A stretch of 64,000 bases of DNA from Sympetrum striolatum (lineage: Eukaryota > Arthropoda > Insecta > Odonata > Libellulidae): assembly GCA_947579665.1 (NCBI GenBank), contig CANPUZ010000033.1, positions 434,001-498,000 on the forward strand, read 5' to 3'. Every line of letters starts with the position of its first letter. The first letter of the stretch is position 1. Both the position numbers and the translations under genes were made by a program. The notes beneath the pieces are model-generated. The model had not been told where the DNA came from. It ran no database searches and was given only the letters and a program-made list of their open reading frames with translations. Below, in pieces: positions 50,666 through 61,974 of this stretch.

Positions 50666-51165
50666 CAGTAGAAGTCCAACTGCCGAGCTCTGGTGTATAA
50701 GCTCCAGAGAGAGCCAAGCAGTGTCGGCACCTATTTGTTGCAAACTGTGTAACCAACTTTACGGAAAATCATAGGGATCACGATTACCCCTTGTCCACCA
50801 TTACTCCCCTGCGCAAATATTAGCGTATGCCTGTACAGTATAAGACATATATGGTGCAGCGAATGGCTTGACCACATATCTTAAGGTGCACATTATATTT
50901 GCAGGAAAATGATATTTCAATGTCCAATGCTCGAATTTCGGGGTGCCCATTACTTTTGATGCCGCGTTATTTTCGACTAAATATGGTATTATTGTATTGA
51001 TTCATGTATCGTAATGAAACTTCGTCGTCTGATATATAATGTGGACCATTATTGCTCAATAATCGTCGAAAAATAATGGTGTGTCGGATGGACAACGGCC
51101 AAAAAATCACTCGCTATAACCCAACTCTCGTTATATGCCGTACTTGTTATAACGGACTTCTACTG
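50666..51165. mobile_element. pogo/Tigger-like miniature DNA transposon (MITE), 500 bp
   Basis: The terminal inverted repeats are CAGTAGAAGTCC at the left and GGACTTCTACTG at the right, 12 of 12 bases, flanked by TA on both sides (50664-50665 and 51166-51167), the target duplication of Tc1/mariner elements. CAGTAGA-type ends followed by TTATAACG-like sequence (here in the right end) are typical of pogo/Tigger. There is no transposase frame, so it must be mobilised in trans. Confidence 0.85.
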
Positions 51166-51169
51166 TATG

Positions 51170-52113
51170 TAGAAAAAGCAGAAAAAGATTTACCAATGGA
51201 AACACCAGACCCTAGATGATGATATAACCATCAAGAGAGCCCATAAATGGACATATTTTTCAGATAAAAAATATTTTTGTGGGATTTCAAAGCAGTCTTT
51301 CAACCTAGGATATCTGACTCCTAAAGACCCCTGGTTTGAAGCATAATGTTGCTCTATCTTTGTCACATAACTTCAGGGTTCAAGTGATAGTAGCCATAGC
51401 CGGCTAACAAAGACATAAATATGCTATGAATAGGACATTTTTATTGTTTTACTAACATGGAGGTCAGATTATAGTTTTCGCTGAATTTGGATCATTAAGT
51501 TTCAGCTATAGGCAAAGTAGTTTAAACCAATTAAATTGCTGTTTTGCCATAAAAATTCAAAAATAGAAGCATTCTCTACCTCCAAAGCATTCAGGAAGAG
51601 CTTATAAGCTCTTTGGATGCTATAATGCTTTGGAGGTAGAGCATAGATTATAATCAAGTTCTCCATGTAATTTTGCTCTTTCAAATTACTATGCTTACAG
51701 TAACTGGTGAAATTGAAGCTATCAAATGTTTTGTAATTACTTCAATATGGTGTTATAGCAAAGACATGTTTATTTGAGCATTCGTAAACATTTTTTTTTT
51801 GTGCTTCAGTTTGATTCTCTTCTGATCATAGAGCCCTTAGTAATTTACCTGAATTATGTGTTAAGTATGTCCTTGGTAATGATACTGCCATTGACTGAAC
51901 AAAATTTCAAGATGATTTGTTTTTTGCAAAATATTATTACAACATCATTGCCATTTTAAATAAATATTCTAGCTATAAGAATGATCAAACTGTCTTTATT
52001 TATATCATCTACTAAGAATAATACTACCAATCAGTTTGACCAAGTTTTAGTCATCTATTTATTTTGCATAAACATTGTTAATAATGGATTATTATCTGAT
52101 TTTTTTCTGCTAA
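51170..52113. other. Non-coding AT-rich stretch
   Basis: No gene was supported. The stretch contains the nested palindrome at 51574-51641. Confidence 0.45.
51574..51641. repeat. 68-bp nested palindrome
   Basis: The outer arms CTCTACCTCCAAAGCATT and AATGCTTTGGAGGTAGAG match perfectly over 18 bases. Inside lies a second perfect palindrome AGAGCTTATAAGCTCT at 51597-51612. An RNA from either strand would fold into a near-continuous hairpin. Confidence 0.95.
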
Positions 52114-52332
52114 GTTGCTGTTGCCAGTATCTGGTGAAGTCCCTCAAATCGCTCCTGAACTTATCAGAGGTGCTTCACCAAGGCAACAGCAATGACAAAC
52201 ATACACTATTGTGATCAGGAAATAGTTAACTATTCCCTGATCAGAAAAATCCGATCAGCCGGAATTCGAACCTGAAACCTTTGGGTCAGCCATAGTGTTG
52301 CTAAAATGCTAACCACTCTGCCACCTAGGTCA
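52114..52332 (-). mobile_element. tRNA-derived SINE (family B), copy 1
   Basis: Minus strand: a head with A-box TGGCAGAGTGG (exact Pol III consensus) and B-box GGTTCGAATTC, then a body CTGATCGGATTTTTCTGATC. The tail starts GCTGTTGCC with GGTGAAG and returns as CTTCACC with GGCAACAGC, forming an imperfect terminal hairpin. It is paralogous to the copy at 57971-58176. Confidence 0.82.
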
Positions 52333-52334
52333 GT

Positions 52335-53174
52335 AGGCCTTATTTTATCAATGTTAGATTATACTAGATTATATTATTGCTTTTCATTCATTTGTAGGTT
52401 TAAACTTAGACATTAACAATGTCATTACAATGACTTATATAATACTCATCCCCATATGCCAGTAGCAATGTAAAATATATACTCAAGAAAAATATTCTAA
52501 ATTAATTTTGGAAACTCTTATACATAACAAGAATTCAAGACGATCTATCAATTGTAATTTCAGACAAATATTCAAGTAATGTTTTCCTTGATTCATTTAG
52601 TCCATACAATAAAAAGCTTTCCATGACTTAAATATATTACGTAGACAAAGTCCTTGCAAGATCTTGTGTTGATTATCTCCTTATTATAATATATATGACA
52701 AACAATCTTCATCTTATTTAAGTTCTTCAAGCTTAAAGAAATTTCTTAATTGCATTCAGACTTTTATCTGTGAACCGCTGGAACCGCTCAAACGAAAAAT
52801 GCGACGGACGTATTGAACTACAAGGTTGTTATGGTGGTTATGGTATAGATAAACGCAAATAATAGCATTGGCAATGGTGTTCTAAGTAAGTAATATTAGC
52901 GAAAGAGTGCTCATCGACGCTCTACAAGAACTAATAACGATTTTCGTTTATTGTGTATACGAAGAAGCACCAGTTGTGAAAAATAAGACCTAAGTAGTCC
53001 TTAGGAAAAAAATTAAGTGACTAGGTTTTACTTACTTTTCTTCCTCAAATTTGAAATTGCGGGCTAAGAAGCGGGGTGTGACGCATAAAGCAATAACGAA
53101 ATTACGTAGTATGGAATTTTGTTTCAATCGTGAAAACAAGGGTAACTTCTTCAAATTACCCTTACCCTCACGTT
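52335..53174. other. Upstream region of the C10 gene
   Basis: No coding features. The last 400 bases (from about 52770) are less AT-rich and contain CG dinucleotides, fitting a promoter and 5' UTR. No TATA box or exact start site could be assigned. Confidence 0.4.
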
Positions 53175-53723
53175 ATGTCGCTCTCAGAATTTACAGGAGA
53201 TCGCGCTAAAGGTATTGAAATTCATATTATTCTTCATTATATTTTCTTCGTCATGATTTACTTCGGTAATTATTATTTCAGCTGCTTTGAACGAGATTCT
53301 AGAAGCTATCAATTCTCCGGAAAATTCACCGAAAGTAGAAGAAGCTAAAGAAAATGCTGGTAATGACATGTTAAAGATGATGCAATTTGTGTTTCCTATT
53401 GTAACACAAATAGAAATGGATGTCATACAAAAATATGGGTTTTCCGAGGGACGAGAAGGTAGTAAACATAATACATTCCGTCTATGAATGCTTCAAAATT
53501 GTTAAATTACTAATTGTTGAAATCGAACAGATGCTAACGTCGTTTCGAATGTTATGTGGAGTTTTTCATGTGTCTACCTTTAATTTTTCTAGGTATTGTT
53601 CAATTTGCGCAGATTATTCGAAACCTTGAAAGGGATGACCAAGAGCTGGCACTTCTACATACGAAAGTCAGATCATATTTTCTTCCTCCAATCAACATTC
53701 CCAATGAAGCTTCTTCACCGTAA
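53175..53723 (+). CDS. C12orf57: Protein C10 ortholog (P_C10 family), three exons
   Basis: A small conserved soluble protein of unknown biochemical role; human C12orf57 is linked to brain and eye development. Exons are 53175-53211, 53282-53458 and 53593-53723, with introns of 70 and 134 bases bounded by gtattg/ttcag and gtagta/ttctag. Phases match, giving 114 residues and TAA; the human protein has 126. The ATG opens MSLSEFTGDRAK; upstream the frame has no better start. Family marks in order: PEN at residues 25-27, NDMLKMMQFVFP at 40-51, TQI at 54-56, VIQKYGF at 60-66, and FLPP at 101-104. The protein is probably mostly helical, with no signal peptide or membrane segment. AATAAA signals at 54372 and 54407 could end the transcript. 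The frame is intact and conserved, so the gene is probably active. The longer plus-strand frame at 53596-53907 is a shadow of exon 3. Confidence 0.92.
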
Positions 53724-55190
53724 TAGCGAGAAAGCGTCAGAAAATCAGAATTCGTTATTTATGGCAGATTCCTTTCATCTTCTTGAAAGATGCAACTTCG
53801 GCAGCAGTCGACTGGAAGGAAAGAAGTTTTCCGTGTTGACAAATGCAGATCTCAATCCAGAACATGAAATTCTGCATAAATACTTATTTTCAGTTGCTGA
53901 ATTATAGATAATGACCTCCTTCGTTACGTATGTGTTACATGAAGAACTCAATACTTCAGTTCACTAGAAGGCTGAGCATTTCTTGGAAGTCTGATGTACT
54001 CTTTTCTTTCCAAACTTCAACTACAAGAGATTATATTTTCCGTTTTAAAGGATGAAGGTATGTTTTAGATTTGCGGATGGAATTTTTTTATAAAAATTGT
54101 ATTTATTTATTATTTGTTTGCTATTATTTCTTCACCTTATAAGATTTGATATCACAAACCTTAACATTAATTCATTTTTGTGTACAAATATGAGTGAATG
54201 AAATTTCAATTGTATTTTTTTTACGCCAAGAGAAGATTTTTAAGACAATTGTTCAGTTTATATTTTAGTATTTAAGTACCAATTTAGTGTCCTCTTCATC
54301 ACTGCCTATTTCTGAATTTTATTATTTTTACAATATAATGATACAACTTTTATTATACAAATGACTTTATTAATAAAAAATTGTTTGTTACAAAGTACCG
54401 TAATTTAATAAAAGTTGTATAAAAATGTATATAAAACATACGAAAAGCAACAAGGGGCATAGCCAAGGAGAGAAGCTGTTTAAACCACGAGAGCTAAATA
54501 TATGAAATGGAGAATAAGATCTCATAACAGAGGTACTGTCTGGAAATGAGACTTGGAGCTGACAACTAGCTTATGCTTCAAGATCTAATGTAGAACAAAG
54601 ATCACTGACTTCTGAAAAGAATTGACACTGTTTATTGCCTCAATTAGGATTAATTTGTATTATAATCATTAATTAATCTTATTAATATTAATTAATATTT
54701 ATTATTAAAATTAATCTTTGCCCATTTTTGTTCCAGTTAGAACTAATTTACCCATCCCTTATAAATTTTTTACGCCATCTTCATTTCAAGTATTTTGTAA
54801 TATTATATAACTGTTTCTGTACAGATTGTTTTTTCCTAAAAGTCAATGTATTTAAACAAGTCTTGTATTTCAGACTCGCAGATAAAGTGACCTACAATCT
54901 GCTCTTTTTGGAAAATGAGTTAAATTTTAGTCTTATTAAGATTAATTTAATGACTGAATCGGTTGTTCGATGGCTTATGCCTTATTCAACATTAGAGAGA
55001 GTGAAATAGATAGAATTGAAATTTATCCAGAAAACTTCTGTAAGATTGGCAGGCAAGATTAAATAATCAATAGGCCATATGTTGGAAAACCCTGGTGAAG
55101 AGTATATGGACGTGGGCTTTTCACATGTTACCCCTTTTTTCTTATTACCATTCATTATGACTGTTCTTTACTTAAGATGGTGTTGCTTTA
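53724..55190 (+). other. C10 3' region and intergenic DNA
   Basis: Probable 3' UTR up to one of the AATAAA signals near 54372-54412. Beyond that is AT-rich DNA including an ATTAATTAA-rich patch at about 54665-54715. No further gene. Confidence 0.4.
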
Positions 55191-55229
55191 TTCTAGATGA
55201 ACTGTTTCCTTTCAATTAATGTTGACATA

Positions 55230-56300
55230 ATTATTCTTATATCTACTGCACCAGAGTTGATTGGTCAACTTGTCAAGAGGGTTATAAAAGCTATAGAAAT
55301 ACTTGTTGGCTCTGGTGGAGGCATTGTGATGTATTTTAAGGATGCTTTATCATTTACTCCAGAAAAGCAATCTTCTGGAGCATCATATTGTGATTATTTA
55401 TCTGGAATGTTGTCACTCACCCATTGTAAATGGGACATTGATATATTTGCCGTATATTGACCCCTTTCTACAAACGAATCCAGATTTGTAAAGGAGATTG
55501 ATAGTTTACTTTCAAAAAAATAATTCAAAAGCATATATATTTATTGATTTGTTTAACAAAACCTTATTGTATTCTCTGGGACATCGAAAATGTTTTAATT
55601 GCTGTACCAGAGAGAAAATAAGAATGGGAAGGTTAACTCAATCATGAATTGATCATTAAAGGAAACATTGAATTTATTTCATCAGCTGTAGTCAAGTGTT
55701 ATATCCCGGATTATTTCTTAGTTGGATGTGGTTTATTTTTCTTTGAGGCATCTCAAGAGTTGTGCAAGAAAACAAAACACTAAATGAAGTAAAATTAAGT
55801 TACAAACTGCAAAATGCAGATTTCAGTGTTATGGAACAGAATTATGGAAATCTAAATGATCTATGTGAGAATTTGATCAATATTTTTAATGATTTGTTTA
55901 AGCAGTGTTACATCCAAACAGATAAGCACAGAAAGCTGTGGATGACTGATAAAATATTGAGGAAATTGAAAAACATAGGTCAACTGTTTAAAAGGTGGAA
56001 AAGTTCACCAAATATTGAAAATTTCAGAAGAAAATATGTTGAAGTTAGAAAAAAGGCAAATGTTACCTTACGTACAACTAAGGAAAATTCTATCAACAAA
56101 TATTTAGGCTTGGATATGAAGAATTCTGATAAAGCTTGGAATATGATTAATACTTTAATGGGGTTAAATAGTAAGAAAACATTGACGAAATAATAAAGAC
56201 AATTTATGTAAGAATAAACCTGTTCTTTCTGCATTAAATGACTTATTTTATGAGGAAATTATTTCATACAAAGTGTAGAGGAAAGTAGCCATGTTTGTAA
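55230..56300 (+). pseudogene. Decayed LINE: endonuclease and linker before the RT domain
   Basis: Plus strand. The frame at 55197-55460 ends with GSGGGIVMYFKDALSFTPE and WDIDIFAVY, matching the RGGGVALYxK and IIxVYRPP blocks of LINE apurinic-type endonucleases. In-frame stops follow, with a remnant EIDSLLSKK. The frame 55762-56193 (143 codons) has the Lys-rich linker typical between endonuclease and RT: HRKLWMTDKILRKLK, LFKRWKSSPNIENFRRKY, and then DKAWNMINTLMGL. RT motifs are absent, so it is truncated before the catalytic core. This is a different LINE lineage from the 12.6 kb family, and it is inactive. Confidence 0.75.
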
Positions 56301-56320
56301 CAGTACTCTTTTTGGGAGCA

Positions 56321-56406
56321 AAAGTGAAAACAAACTTTTACTATACCACAGAATATTTTATTTGGAAACGACCATGGTTTTGACTCGTGGAGTCATCCTC
56401 AGGTGG
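56321..56406 (-). repeat. Hammerhead-like repeat module, second copy
   Basis: Minus strand: CACCTGAGGATGACTCCACG, AGTCAAAACCATGGTCG, TTTCCAAATAAAATATTC. A five-pair stem GACTC/GAGTC separates the CUGAGGA box from AAAAC. It is nearly identical to 46139-46223. Its outer end forms a perfect 10-bp inverted pair around two bases (CTCAGGTGGA and TCCACCTGAG, 56399-56420). Confidence 0.5.
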
Positions 56407-56741
56407 ACCTCCACCTGAGTCCTTTTCACTATAAGGATAAACAATAACCATTTGAATGCCATTGGTTACACCCTAAACCCAACAAAATCTTTCTTTTTCT
56501 GTGAACCTTACATTCGTATTAAAAGATATGACTCGTACGAATTCACATCAGTGACAGTATTCTAATACCTTGGCACACTCCTATACTGAATTATTGTAAA
56601 GTATAAATATTGAACTTACAATATACAGTAATATATATATGAAGTAAATATTCTAAAATTCAAACATGAATAAAATGTAAGATCTCTGGCCTCACTTCGT
56701 GGAACGACATTAGAAATGATAAATAAACTTGGTAATTTCCA

Positions 56742-56796
56742 CAATAAAACTTTAATCGACCACCAGTTTCAGCTACAAGCTATCATTATCGGAAAG
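56742..56796 (-). repeat. Hammerhead-like repeat module, third type
   Basis: Minus strand: CCGATAATGATAGCTTGTAG, CTGAAACTGGTGGTCG, then a T/A-rich stretch with TTTTATTG. An AGCT/AGCT stem separates a CGATAATGA box from TGAAAC. Same layout as the other modules, with a degenerate first box. Confidence 0.4.
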
Positions 56797-56809
56797 CAGT
56801 CACTTATAT

Positions 56810-57970
56810 ACCTATAGTTTGTTTATATTTTAAAACATGAAATTAAAACATGACTTATTGTATCGTTCACTATTTTTTTTCTTGCTTCCAATTACGACAA
56901 CAAATCAGTAAAAGGAGTAATCACCCCTGCAAAACAGAAATACATTTATACTAATTGGGAATAAATTTCACTTCAAAGAAATTAATATTTTATGCAATAG
57001 AACCAATAATTCCACGTTTATTACGGGGTGCCCCAGCTGGGGTATTTAGACTTCCGTTAGATATATATCAGGATAATCTTAATAGTATATTCTAAAAAGG
57101 TTCTGCTGACTGGCAAATGGATTTAAGGAATCGTTGAGGTTTCTACAGTCCATTATTTCATTCAATTCTTCCAATATTTCATGGAAGCAATCAGATTGTC
57201 CACCATGTTTGTTTACTAAAGATCCCGCTTTGGGATTCTGCCTACTTTTTGTAGGTGAGAGAAATTTCTCCGCGGGCGGAATTTAATTCAATCGGAAATA
57301 TGAGTTACTGAATCGCTCCAGCAATTCCACTCGAAGAAAGCGCCAAGATGATGTACAATTCCAACGACAACTCAATTCCATTCGGATTGGAATTATTTCA
57401 GAATTGAACCCCTTATTTCAAAAGTAATTTTAAAACTACCAGAACAATTTAATCTTTTTTATCTTGAATGACCTTAGTCACTCTCTTTAGCTCCAAATTG
57501 AAAACTAAGCAAATTTATAACAATATTTTATGTGAAGTAAAATTGCTTGGCTCGGTTTCAATTGAATACTCCAATATCAGTTTTGTGTGAAAGTAAAGAA
57601 CAAAGGTGGAAGATGAGGTGGTAAGATACTCTATTATAGAAAATTCGATAAAAACTTTCCGTCTACATGGAGGAAATTGAGACCTTGAAAGTACAGAATA
57701 ATTTCCAAATGGCTTATCTAATGATGTACCAAATATTACTTACCACATTAATCTTTGTATTATATGATTTATTTCTGAATAATTTCCTTGTATTTACATT
57801 GAGGCAAAATCAATGAAATTCTTCCGTTTGCTAATTTACAGCGGCTCCTTACATCGATTGAAGTACATTGAGGGACTTGGCAATTACAGCTGGCCTTCAC
57901 TGAAATCTTGGTTCTCTAAAAGAGCAATATCAAAAGAAAGAATTGAAAATAATATATTTTTTCATTCTTA
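56810..57970. other. Non-coding stretch
   Basis: Nothing supported. Confidence 0.4.
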
Positions 57971-58176
57971 GCTGCTGTTGCCCTTCACCGGTGAAATCCC
58001 TCTAAGCTCTACTGAACTTTTCAGGTGGTACTTCACCGAGGCAACAGCAACAATGAACACACACGACCATTCCCTGAATCGGAAAAATCCGATCAGCCGG
58101 GATTCGAACCCAGGACCTTGGGGTAGGAGCGATAGCTTAGATGGAATGCTATCCACTCGCCCACCAAGGCTGGTGG
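57971..58176 (-). mobile_element. tRNA-derived SINE (family B), copy 2
   Basis: Minus strand: head GCCTTGGTGGGCGAGTGG with B-box GGTTCGAATCC (consensus), then CTGATCGGATTTTTCCGATT, and the hairpin tail between GCTGTTGCCTCGGTGAAG and GGTGAAGGGCAACAGC. The same order of parts as the 52.1 kb copy defines the family. The two open frames over it are artefacts. Confidence 0.85.
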
Positions 58177-58179
58177 ATA

Positions 58180-60900
58180 TTGGAATTGTTTCCTCAATCA
58201 TTGCCATCTGCCAAACAGCCCTCAGTTGAATCGGTATTGGTGGTTGGGTTTATGATGGCCTAGTTATATAGTTTTAGGAATTCGTTGTACGAAGCTTATT
58301 TATCAATATATGACCACAATTTCTCTAGTAACACTTCAGGAGATGGAATTAGTAAACCATTTCATGAGGACAAAGCATACACAACTTAAAATATTATTAT
58401 ACTGATATTTTTATGTGATATAAATGCTCAAATATGAGATTAATAAATACAGGGTGTCTGGATGAAAGGTATCCAAAATAAAATACTTATATCTGGGCAA
58501 GTATTTGCTATACATATGTCTGGTATGCACTATTTGAAAGTAACTCTGAAATTATTTTCACATACGTACATAATTCACCCCAATGGGTTGGTTACTTTTC
58601 TGTGAAATATTAGAACATGCTGAGGCATATTTTTACCTTTTTCCTCATAATAGTTTTGATGATTTCAAAGTTTGTACTGACATTGTACATCATTTCATAC
58701 AAATAAATACATGGATATATGAGAATGCCTCTTGTTTTGAAAAATTGTTTAAAATATTCAGTATATCTCAAGTTATTCACAATCTGCACAATTTTCTTTC
58801 TCAACCTGAGACATTTCCTGATGATACTTAATGCCTGAATAGAAATAAGCGTAATGCACTGTCCACCTCAGTTGCTATAGTGGAGATTCATGACATGCTA
58901 CAGCATGCATTATTCAATTTAGACTATACATACCGCATATGCCGAGTAACATACCCAAATAACGAGTGATTTTCCTCCACCGAATTTATCAAAACATTGA
59001 TTTTCAAGACTATCGCAACAGATTTTGACTCAACAAAACAAAAAAATCGAGCTTAAATTTTTGTGCAAATTTACGGCCACAAGGAAAAACGCTAAAAATC
59101 ACGTACAGCATCAACATGCTAAGGTACCAAAAATGAAGCGAAAATTTCCCTATAATTCCATTTCTGTCACTTAAGTTAAGGACGGTTTTACCTTTTCGAA
59201 ATTAGAGTTAACAATACAGTAAAATAACTGGATAATTTTTAAACGAATCTCAAGTGTATAAGGTATCAATAAAAAGCTAATAGTATTTCATTCTATATGT
59301 AAATTTACAACAAAATCTGCCATCGGCATGAAACTTGAAACACCTGTATGATCATTGAATAATTATGAGAATCAATTCAAATATAAATGAACAAATTAAT
59401 CAAGGGTATATACAGTTAACATCTTAATTTAATTCAGCTAAAATTAATTCTTAGATTGGGAAAATATTCCAATTTGAACTATCAAAACACATAAGTTGGT
59501 AGGAGAAGGACACAATATGCTTTCTCAAAGAAGCAAACTGAAGTTTCATCAACAGAATTTATATTTCATAAAAAATACATCTTCATTACACAAAATCTCG
59601 TTAATGATACATGAATGATTAAAGCAATCACATAAAAGATACAGAATATTAATTAAAAAATATTACTTTAAAAGAAAACTGCTAAGCTTTCTTCTCAACT
59701 GGTGCAAAACCAATCTTCATAAGTTGCAACCAGCAGGGTATAACCAAGGCATCCTTGAATGAATGCATTTGAAGCTTTTATAGACCTGGAAAATAAAGAA
59801 AAATGTTTTGAGCGATAAATGCACACTTTTCTTGAAGCCTATACAAGTAATGCAAGATTGTGGGCTACAGAAAATTTACGAAAGATAACAAAAGAGCCTG
59901 TTATGATCCAGTAACAAGGTAAGATATTGCAGGTGTTTACAGGAATTTCATTCCAGTGTCTGAATCAAATCCCATACAATTATTATCGAGATTAATATAA
60001 TACATAAGCTCTGAGGAATTGAAATCTTTTATCTCTAATATGAAATATTAAAACTCTTATACCGTTCAAGAGATATTATTGTAAAGCTACTCTAATAAAC
60101 GTTAAGATCGGAATAGTTTTCTCATAAATTCTACACTTTAATATTTCATAGGGCAATGTAAGTCTACCTATCGACAACAGATCAGAACATGTATTTTCAG
60201 CAATTCGTCGAAATCTTAATGAACTCTTGTCATGTATCAAATTCGGAATCGAGATTTAAATTTCAACATTAACGAAGAGGCAGTTGACCAAAATATTACT
60301 TATTTCTAATGCCTCCTAAGAAATGCTGGCGAAATTGCTGCTTCGCATTCGCATATACGGAATTTACGTCACGACAAATGATAACGACGCTCAGTTTGGA
60401 AAATAAATCACTAAAGATCCATTGGTTCCATTCAAGATATAGTCCCGAAACAAACGTAAAGTGGATTTCAATGTTATCTAAACTTCATTGCGACAAGTTT
60501 ATTAAGTTATTTAAAAAATATCCAGGATGAAAAACTCAGCCTTTCATTCCATTTTTGCTCGCATCATTATTATTACTACAATAGCAGATCTTTACTGTTG
60601 ATAAAGTAATTTTGATTCGAAAAACAGGAAGAGTTTACATTTGTAGCTTTAAAACAGCAACGCTAGAAATATTAATAATCTCCTCTCTCAAAGACCAATG
60701 CTAATGCTATGCAATCTTAAGGCATTTTTTTGATAAATTTTATTTCATACTCTAATTAGTAAAGTTATAGTATTCGTACACATGCATCTGCTTGCTGCTT
60801 GTGTTAGCCTGGCATACAATTTCCGAAGTAGATAGAAAGTGAATATATTAGATTATCGATTCACAATCACAGAGTCGCGATGATCCGGAAAGGACGTAAA
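58180..60900. other. Non-coding stretch with weak exon hint
   Basis: No gene is called. A minus-strand acceptor-like ttttccag at about 59783-59776 precedes about 80 bases with short open frames, but no partner exon was found. The sequence tacagggtgtctgg near 58450 looks like one end of a Tc1/mariner-type element; no matching second end was found. Confidence 0.4.
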
Positions 60901-60924
60901 TTAAAAAAAAAATGAGTATACATT

Positions 60925-61970
60925 TTTATTTGCAATTGAAATGAAAGCCGAGCATTCGGGAAATTAGACAAGCTTGAATGAATCTGATGAACACAATCGA
61001 GTATTACCATTGAACGCCTAATGAATGATAGGATAGAAGGAAGAATTAAAAGTTATTTGGCATTAATAGTTCACTCACTTTGAAACTTTTCTTGGCGAAC
61101 CTCTCCAAAATCCCAATCTCTTAGGGGGGGTCAATTTGTAGTTTCTCTTGGAGTACAGCTAGATGATAGCGACGATGCCTCTGCAAGGTTTGCCTTCGCT
61201 GTTGAATTCCGGGAAGCACTGCTTGGAACTGCTCAACTGGATTAGAAGAAAAACCAAATTATTCACCCTCTACTACATGTTCAAATCTCTGTAATGTTAG
61301 AAAATGCATGGAGGTTAACTCCATCTCTTAGGCAGCGGAACCGCCGCTTTTGAAACTCTTAATAGCAAATCAGAATGAGTTCGAACGTTTATCTCACAAT
61401 CAGCTAAAAATCTTACAGAAAATTAATTTACAATGATTACTATTTATAAATAGATATATTTTGCACAGGTTTCCAAATCACGCAAAGGCGTACTGTGCTC
61501 GACTCATTTCCCTTTTTAATGGAAGGGTTCGCCTGTCAACAGCAACTGGTACCAAATATTTCGGGGACGAACGCGACATCAGTTGCTATTAACAAGCCCT
61601 ATTAAAACCATGATGTGACTGTGGCATGAAAACCACAGCCACGGAAAAGATATAGAAGAGAGACTGTTAGAAGACTAATCAAGTTTTAATCTCTAATGGC
61701 TAAAGAGCCGGTATGTAAAAGTGTGTGTAGTGCCTAAACCTTATAAACCTAATTTCTCCCTCCAATCATTCACATATCGCCCATCGAGTAGGCTCTACTT
61801 CACTCAAGTGCCCCTCTCCCCCCAAACAATGCAGACCTGTTCTTTAATGCCCATCGGATGGGCCCATTTCTACAGAAACCTGCCGCCTGAGCTGAAAGAC
61901 GACGAGTCCCTTACCTTTAGCTGTGGAATTCCTCCTGCGGCGGTAGAGCTCTGCTTTCCATCGGCGTACT
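60925..61970 (-). CDS. Putative two-exon gene of unknown function (weak model)
   Basis: The minus strand shows a strong donor CTAAAG|gtaaggg (exon end 61915) and a strong acceptor tcttctaatccag (exon start 61236). AATAAA at 60930-60925 lies in a good poly(A) context. Two reading frames cross the junction in phase. Frame a gives 5' RRWKAELYRRRRNSTAK and 3' EQFQAVLPGIQQRRQTLQ to QIDPP, and stops right after a run of seven C (61130-61124). One C fewer would open it to KRLGFWRGSPRK before a second donor. Frame b gives 5' EVQYADGKQSSTAAGG and 3' LSSSKQCFPEFNSEG, stopping at 61161-61159. Neither has an ATG in the first exon, so an upstream exon would be needed. I recognise no family. The splice signals are good; the protein is uncertain. 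Confidence 0.3.
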
Positions 61971-61974
61971 GAAC

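Noticed and set aside
53596..53907. A 103-codon gene overlapping C10
   Set aside because: It is a shifted frame over C10 exon 3 and the 3' UTR; the conserved frame ends at 53723.
57968..58229. Two opposed short genes
   Set aside because: Both frames lie wholly within a SINE copy.
58445..58465. A Tc1/mariner end (tacagggtgtctgg)
   Set aside because: No matching inverted end was found within several kilobases.
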